From Planctomycetota bacterium (GTDB taxonomy: Bacteria > Planctomycetota > Phycisphaerae > UBA1845), in contig JAUWWQ010000002.1 of assembly GCA_030616775.1 (NCBI GenBank), positions 62,001 to 126,000 on the forward strand: a stretch of 64,000 bases of DNA, read 5' to 3'. The translations under genes were made by a program, and so were the position numbers. The stretch's first letter is position 1. Every line of letters starts with the position of its first letter. This document shows, piece after piece, positions 60,303 to 64,000 of this stretch. The notes under the pieces are model-generated. The model worked only from the letters and a program-made list of their open reading frames with translations. It had not been told where the DNA came from and did no database searches.

Positions 60303-62228
60303 ATGAACGCAAGGCTAGCTCAAATGGCTTGTTACATCGCTTACGTATTGCTCGCCGTCCCGCAGGCGCAAGCTCAGAATTGCTGTCAATGATGGAACGA
60401 CCCGTCTCCGGTCGGAGACACTGCGTGTGACGATGGCACTGTTGACCAGTACACCTGCGAGGTAACCTACGCGCCCCTCTGGGACCACTGCGAGTTTCAT
60501 GCGAATGCGTACTGCGATGGACAGGACAAATGTGTTCCCTACGCAGTTATCTACGTCGATGACGACGCACCGCTCGGTGGTGACGGGACAAGCTGGGCGA
60601 CGGGGTTCGAGTACCTTCAAGACGCCCTGGCTGTGGCAACCAGCGGTGATCAGATCCACGTAGCCGGTGGCACCTACAAACCCGACCAGGACGAAGCCGG
60701 GAATGTCACGCTGGGCGACCGCGCCGCTACATTTCACCTCATCAGTGGCGTATCGCTCTACGGCGGCTACGTGGGGCTGGCGGACCCCGGCAATCCAGAT
60801 GAACGTGACATCATTTCCTACGAGACGATCCTCACTGGCGACCTCAACAGTGATGACGATTCAGATCCAGGTAGTAGCTGCTGCGCCGCTAATGGGGCAC
60901 CGGGCTGCGATGACCCACTCTGCCAAGCAGCAGTGTGCGCGGAAGAGCCGAGCTGCTGCGACACCGAGTGGAGTAGAGTCTGCGCTCTGCTAGCATTGCT
61001 TCGGTGTTGCGATTCCTGCCGAAATACGTGCGAGAACAGCTACCACGTCGTCACAGGCAGCGGCACCGACCAGACAGCGGTCCTCGACGGGTTCACCATC
61101 ACTGCCGGCTATGCAAACGGCGTTGCCCCCCCGCAGGACGGCTGGGGCGGTGGGATGTACAACTATATGGGTAGCCCGACGGTGGCGAACTGCACGTTCC
61201 GCAACAACTCGGCTAATGCTGGTGGCGGGATGAACAACGACGTCAACAGCAACCCAAGGATAACCAATTGCACCTTCCTCGATAATATGGCCGAGTGCGC
61301 TGGTGCGCTGGAGATCTACCAAAGCAGCCCGACGGTGACCGACTGCACGTTTACCGGAAACTCTGCCCAGTATGGCGGTGGAGTTGAGAACTACGACCAA
61401 GGCCACCCGACGCTGACCAACTGCACTTTCACCGGCAACTTCGCCTCCCGTAATGGCGGTGGGATGGAGAACTATTTCAACAGCAGCCCAACGCTCATCA
61501 ACTGCACGTTCCAAGAAAACGTGGTCTATGGGGTGGGGCCTTATGTGGATTTCGGGGGGGCAGGGATAGACAACGGCAACAACAGCAGCCCAACGCTGAC
61601 TAACTGCACTTTCACCAGCAACTTGGCGTATGACTACGGCGGGGGGGTGTATAATCGCGATACGAGTAGCCCGACATTGACCGGATGCGTTTTGACCGGC
61701 AATTCAGCCAATGAAGATGGCGGTGGGATCTACGCCTCCAACTTGGACATCGAACTCATTAATTGTACCATCAGTGGAAATAGGGCAGGCAACCACGGTG
61801 GTGGCATCTTTGGAGGTTGCGTAGCCAAGAACACCATCGTTTGGGGCAACTGCGCGGATACCGCAGAGGGCGACGAATGGTACGGGGACGGAAGCTGCAG
61901 CTTAGTTGCATGTTGTAACGACCTGGGACCCGGTGTCGATGGTTTTGGCACGTGCGTTATTGACTGTGCCCTGGGACCTAATATCGAAGCGAACCCGGTT
62001 TTCTGCAAGCCGGAGCCCTGCGGGAACGCACCAACCGCCGAAGGTAAGTACTATCTTTGTCCGGGCTCCCCCTGCGCCGAGAACGATCCGTGTGGGAGAA
62101 TCGGAGCCCTCGGCCTCAAGAGCGTAATCCCTGCTGTCTCCGAGTGGGGGCTGATCCTGCTGACGCTCCTGCTGCTCACGGCGGGGAAGATTATCCTTCG
62201 TCGGCGCGGTAGGGCCGGGGCGGCATGA
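60303..62228 (+). CDS. IPTL-CTERM beta-helix surface protein interrupted by one in-frame UGA
   Basis: From ATG 60303 (AGGAGG seven bases upstream), residues 1-29 are a signal peptide ('YVLLAVPQAQAQNCCQ'). A TGA at 60390-60392 then interrupts a frame that is otherwise continuous for 642 codons. If it were read as Trp the joint would be CCQWWNDPSPVG, with Cys- and Asp-rich sequence after it. The body has about eight right-handed beta-helix-like repeats of ~30-40 residues ('SSPTLTNCTFTSNLAY...GGG', as in polymorphic/Pmp-like proteins). The C terminus 'IPAVSEWGLILLTLLLLTAGKIILRRR' is an IPTL-CTERM sorting signal. The gene is a recent nonsense mutant, a readthrough gene, or a sequencing error. Confidence 0.7.
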
Positions 62229-62350
62229 GCAGCCGATGACAAGGATGAGGGATGAAGGATGAACGCTACTCTGTAGCACGAGCACAAGCGGAGGCGAATG
62301 GCCGGCTTCCGACGGGCGCGGCTCTGCTTTGGTCGCGATACGGAGTATGA

Positions 62351-62427
62351 CCGCTTCCTGATCCGCCTGAGGCGGACGGTTCGGTTGTGGAGCAGTGCCG
62401 CTTCCTGATCCGCCTGAGGCGGACGGT
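62351..62427. repeat. two direct copies of a 30-bp unit with an internal palindrome
   Basis: CCGCTTCCTGATCCGCCTGA and GGCGGACGGT (30 bp) occur at 62351-62380 and 62398-62427. Each copy contains the palindrome TCCGCC-TGA-GGCGGA. The second lies just beyond the stop of the next (leftward) gene and could act as a bidirectional hairpin between the convergent genes. Confidence 0.65.
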
Positions 62428-62432
62428 ACGGC

Positions 62433-64000
62433 TCAATCGGTTGTGGTCGGCGGGGGTTCGGCTGGTTCCAGGGGTTCCCAGAAGCCGAAGTTGTCCTCGT
62501 CCACGTTGCAGTATCCAGTGGCCTTGTACTTGGCGAAGGAGTTATAGCTCCAACCGACGCACTCGGAATCACCGCCGCCCTGGGTGGTGATCAGGAAGCG
62601 ATTGCTCAGCTCGCCGAAGCCTCTGCCCTGGTCGGCCGGCGACTTGGCGTCGCCGCGGTTGGCATCCACCGGTACCCAGCCGTAATTGGGCAGATAAATC
62701 TGGGCCCAGCGGTGGAAGGCTTTGTCGATACTGGCGTCGTCGCCGCGGACGACGATGCTGCCCTGATAGCGTGCGGGCAAACCGGCCGCCCGGCAAAGGG
62801 CCACATACGAATAGGTATACTCCGAACACGAGCCGCTGCCCCGCTTCAAGACGACCTCGGGTATATCCCACCCACCGACCATCTCATACTCCAACGAATC
62901 GATGATAAAGTCGTAGATCTTCCGGCCAATCCAGTAGGGATTCTTCTCGTCGCCGACGATCTTCTTGACCGTCTTTTGAATGTAGGGGCTGTTGATGCGG
63001 TAGCGCGAGCTGTCGGCCGTGTACTTCTCGCGAATCCCGGCGGGGATGTCCTCCAAGGTGCCCGTGTTTTCGGGGATGATCAAGTAGCGGATGGCTGAGA
63101 CTTCAGCTTCGACCGAGTATGTCAACGTGGCCTTTGTTCCCGATGGCACACTGCCGAGGTTGAGCACGGCGCAGGCCTGGTCCCACCGGTCATGGGCCAC
63201 TTTGGACGGCAGAGTCGAAAAGGCCGGGTCGGTAAGCAGCTTCTGGTTGGGAAGCTCCATCGGAAGGGCTATGTTGAGTGTCAAATCCGTGACCTGCCCG
63301 GGCCCGTAGTTGTTCAGGGCCCAAAGGTATTCGACCCTGGCCCGCCTGGTGTCCGACAGGCTGTACATCTGCTCATCCTTGATGACGAGCTGGTAAACCT
63401 TGCGGGTTTGGAAATCGACGTTCCACAGGTGGTCGTCGAGCCAGGTGATCCCGGCGGGGTATGGGCCCGGAGCCTTGAGAATGGCCAGGACCTTCCCATC
63501 CTCCGGATCCACCATGTACAGCTCGTCCTTGATCCGATCGCTGACCCACAGGTACTTGCCGTCGTGGGCCAGGCAGCGGCACGACCGGTTGGGTACGTCG
63601 AAGTAGCCCAGGATCGTTCCGTCGTCCGGGAAGACCTTATATATTTTGCCCCTGGCCAGGATGAACAGCTTGCCGTCGGCAAAGGCCAGCCCGGTTGCGC
63701 TGGAGGCCGGTGCCCGAAAGGTGTTCTCCACAACGCCGGTGTCGAGGTTCAGGGCATAAACACCGCCGGTATGGTCATCGGAGATGTACAGCTTGCCCTG
63801 GGCATAGGTCAGGCCGTGAGGCTTCAGCGTGGGCGCATCCCAGGTGCGGGTGACGTTCCCGTCCGCGCGGCTGATCTCGAAGATCTTAGCCTCTCGCCAA
63901 TCAGCCACGAACAGATGTTTTCCGTCCGATGCCAGCCCCGAGGGGTACTTGCAGGGCCCCTCAAACGAGGCTTTCAAGTCCCCCGGTGCAGCCCAAACCG
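62433..64000 (-). CDS. beta-propeller (NHL-like) and transglutaminase-like protein, partial
   Basis: The frame is open to the right edge of the window; TTG 63977 is an internal start only, since 'APGD' precedes it in frame, so the N terminus (probably with a signal peptide) lies outside. The visible 522 residues contain an N-terminal six-bladed-propeller-like part with repeats 'YPSGLASDGKHLFVADW', 'KPHGLTYAQGKLYISDD', 'ATGLAFADGKLFILA' and 'CRCLAHDGKYLWVSD'. A C-terminal transglutaminase-like fold follows: 'GSGSCSEYTYSYVALCRAAGLPARYQGS' (catalytic Cys), 'FHRWAQIYLPNYGWVPVDANRGD' (His and Asp). Cys-His-Asp are all present, so an active protease or transglutaminase is possible. Convergent with the IPTL-CTERM gene. 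Confidence 0.78.
   Translation of the reverse strand, partial: VWAAPGDLKASFEGPCKYPSGLASDGKHLFVADWREAKIFEISRADGNVTRTWDAPTLKPHGLTYAQGKLYISDDHTGGVYALNLDTGVVENTFRAPASSATGLAFADGKLFILARGKIYKVFPDDGTILGYFDVPNRSCRCLAHDGKYLWVSDRIKDELYMVDPEDGKVLAILKAPGPYPAGITWLDDHLWNVDFQTRKVYQLVIKDEQMYSLSDTRRARVEYLWALNNYGPGQVTDLTLNIALPMELPNQKLLTDPAFSTLPSKVAHDRWDQACAVLNLGSVPSGTKATLTYSVEAEVSAIRYLIIPENTGTLEDIPAGIREKYTADSSRYRINSPYIQKTVKKIVGDEKNPYWIGRKIYDFIIDSLEYEMVGGWDIPEVVLKRGSGSCSEYTYSYVALCRAAGLPARYQGSIVVRGDDASIDKAFHRWAQIYLPNYGWVPVDANRGDAKSPADQGRGFGELSNRFLITTQGGGDSECVGWSYNSFAKYKATGYCNVDEDNFGFWEPLEPAEPPPTTTD

Noticed and set aside
1-64000. tRNA or rRNA genes
   Set aside because: No T-loop with acceptor-stem pairing or conserved rRNA stretch was found by eye; short or unusual tRNAs could still be missed.

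Overview
The window looks like a chromosomal segment of a Gram-negative, GC-rich bacterium, most probably a planctomycete (Planctomycetota, perhaps a Phycisphaerae-like lineage). This is inferred from family content: DUF1573 proteins, secreted proteins with dockerin-like calcium loops and 'DCNGN.VPDECD' repeats, an IPTL-CTERM surface protein, the alternative GlmU-like protein, a PPi-type phosphofructokinase, and many long hypothetical proteins. An outer membrane is implied by two LptF/LptG permeases, a heptosyltransferase and a heptose-kinase/nucleotidyltransferase fusion.

Layout. 0-7.7 kb (+): end of an unknown protein, a DUF1573 protein, a large CgeB/DUF115-like glycosyltransferase, a DUF554 protein, Bpt, a GT9 heptosyltransferase and a DUF2062 protein. 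7.8-12.4 kb: two LptF/G permeases (-) and a HldE-like fusion with swapped domain order (+). 12.4-13.5 kb: an inverted pair of imperfect repeats around a small membrane-protein gene. 13.7-17 kb (-): a CgeB-like glycosyltransferase and a polytopic membrane protein. 17.5-18.0 kb: a structured, terminator-ended non-coding RNA with a possible 6S-like fold, then the alternative GlmU (+) and PPi-PFK (-). 21-23 kb: a MarR regulator, a secreted Tyr/His/Arg-rich protein and a NikR homologue with no nickel ligands. 23.3-25.2 kb: a more AT-rich accessory island with a truncated IS1-like transposase start, an SDH-family Clp-fold protease in a three-gene cassette behind a perfect palindrome, and a 39-residue basic ORF.

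25.3-34 kb is mostly housekeeping: universal stress protein, lipA, tmk-holB, a dockerin-type secreted protein, ilvC, mgtE and scpB, separated by hairpin-rich repeats. 34-46 kb holds two unknown proteins (one carbohydrate-binding-like, one TIM-barrel-like), an Nramp-like transporter, a 1437-residue secreted protein with a HEYGH motif and a dockerin end, an AmmeMemoRadiSam-type radical SAM enzyme and an HU protein. 46-55 kb holds a lipoprotein, rmuC, an RRM protein, divergent HDOD-GGDEF and HD-GYP signalling proteins, a LarA homologue, a MocA-like nucleotidyltransferase and a THEP1 NTPase. 55-64 kb holds a large lipoprotein, speD-speE, an IPTL-CTERM beta-helix protein broken by one in-frame UGA, and a propeller-transglutaminase protein running off the window.

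No tRNA, rRNA, CRISPR array or prophage was recognised. All starts and functions were assigned by reading motifs, without database searches.
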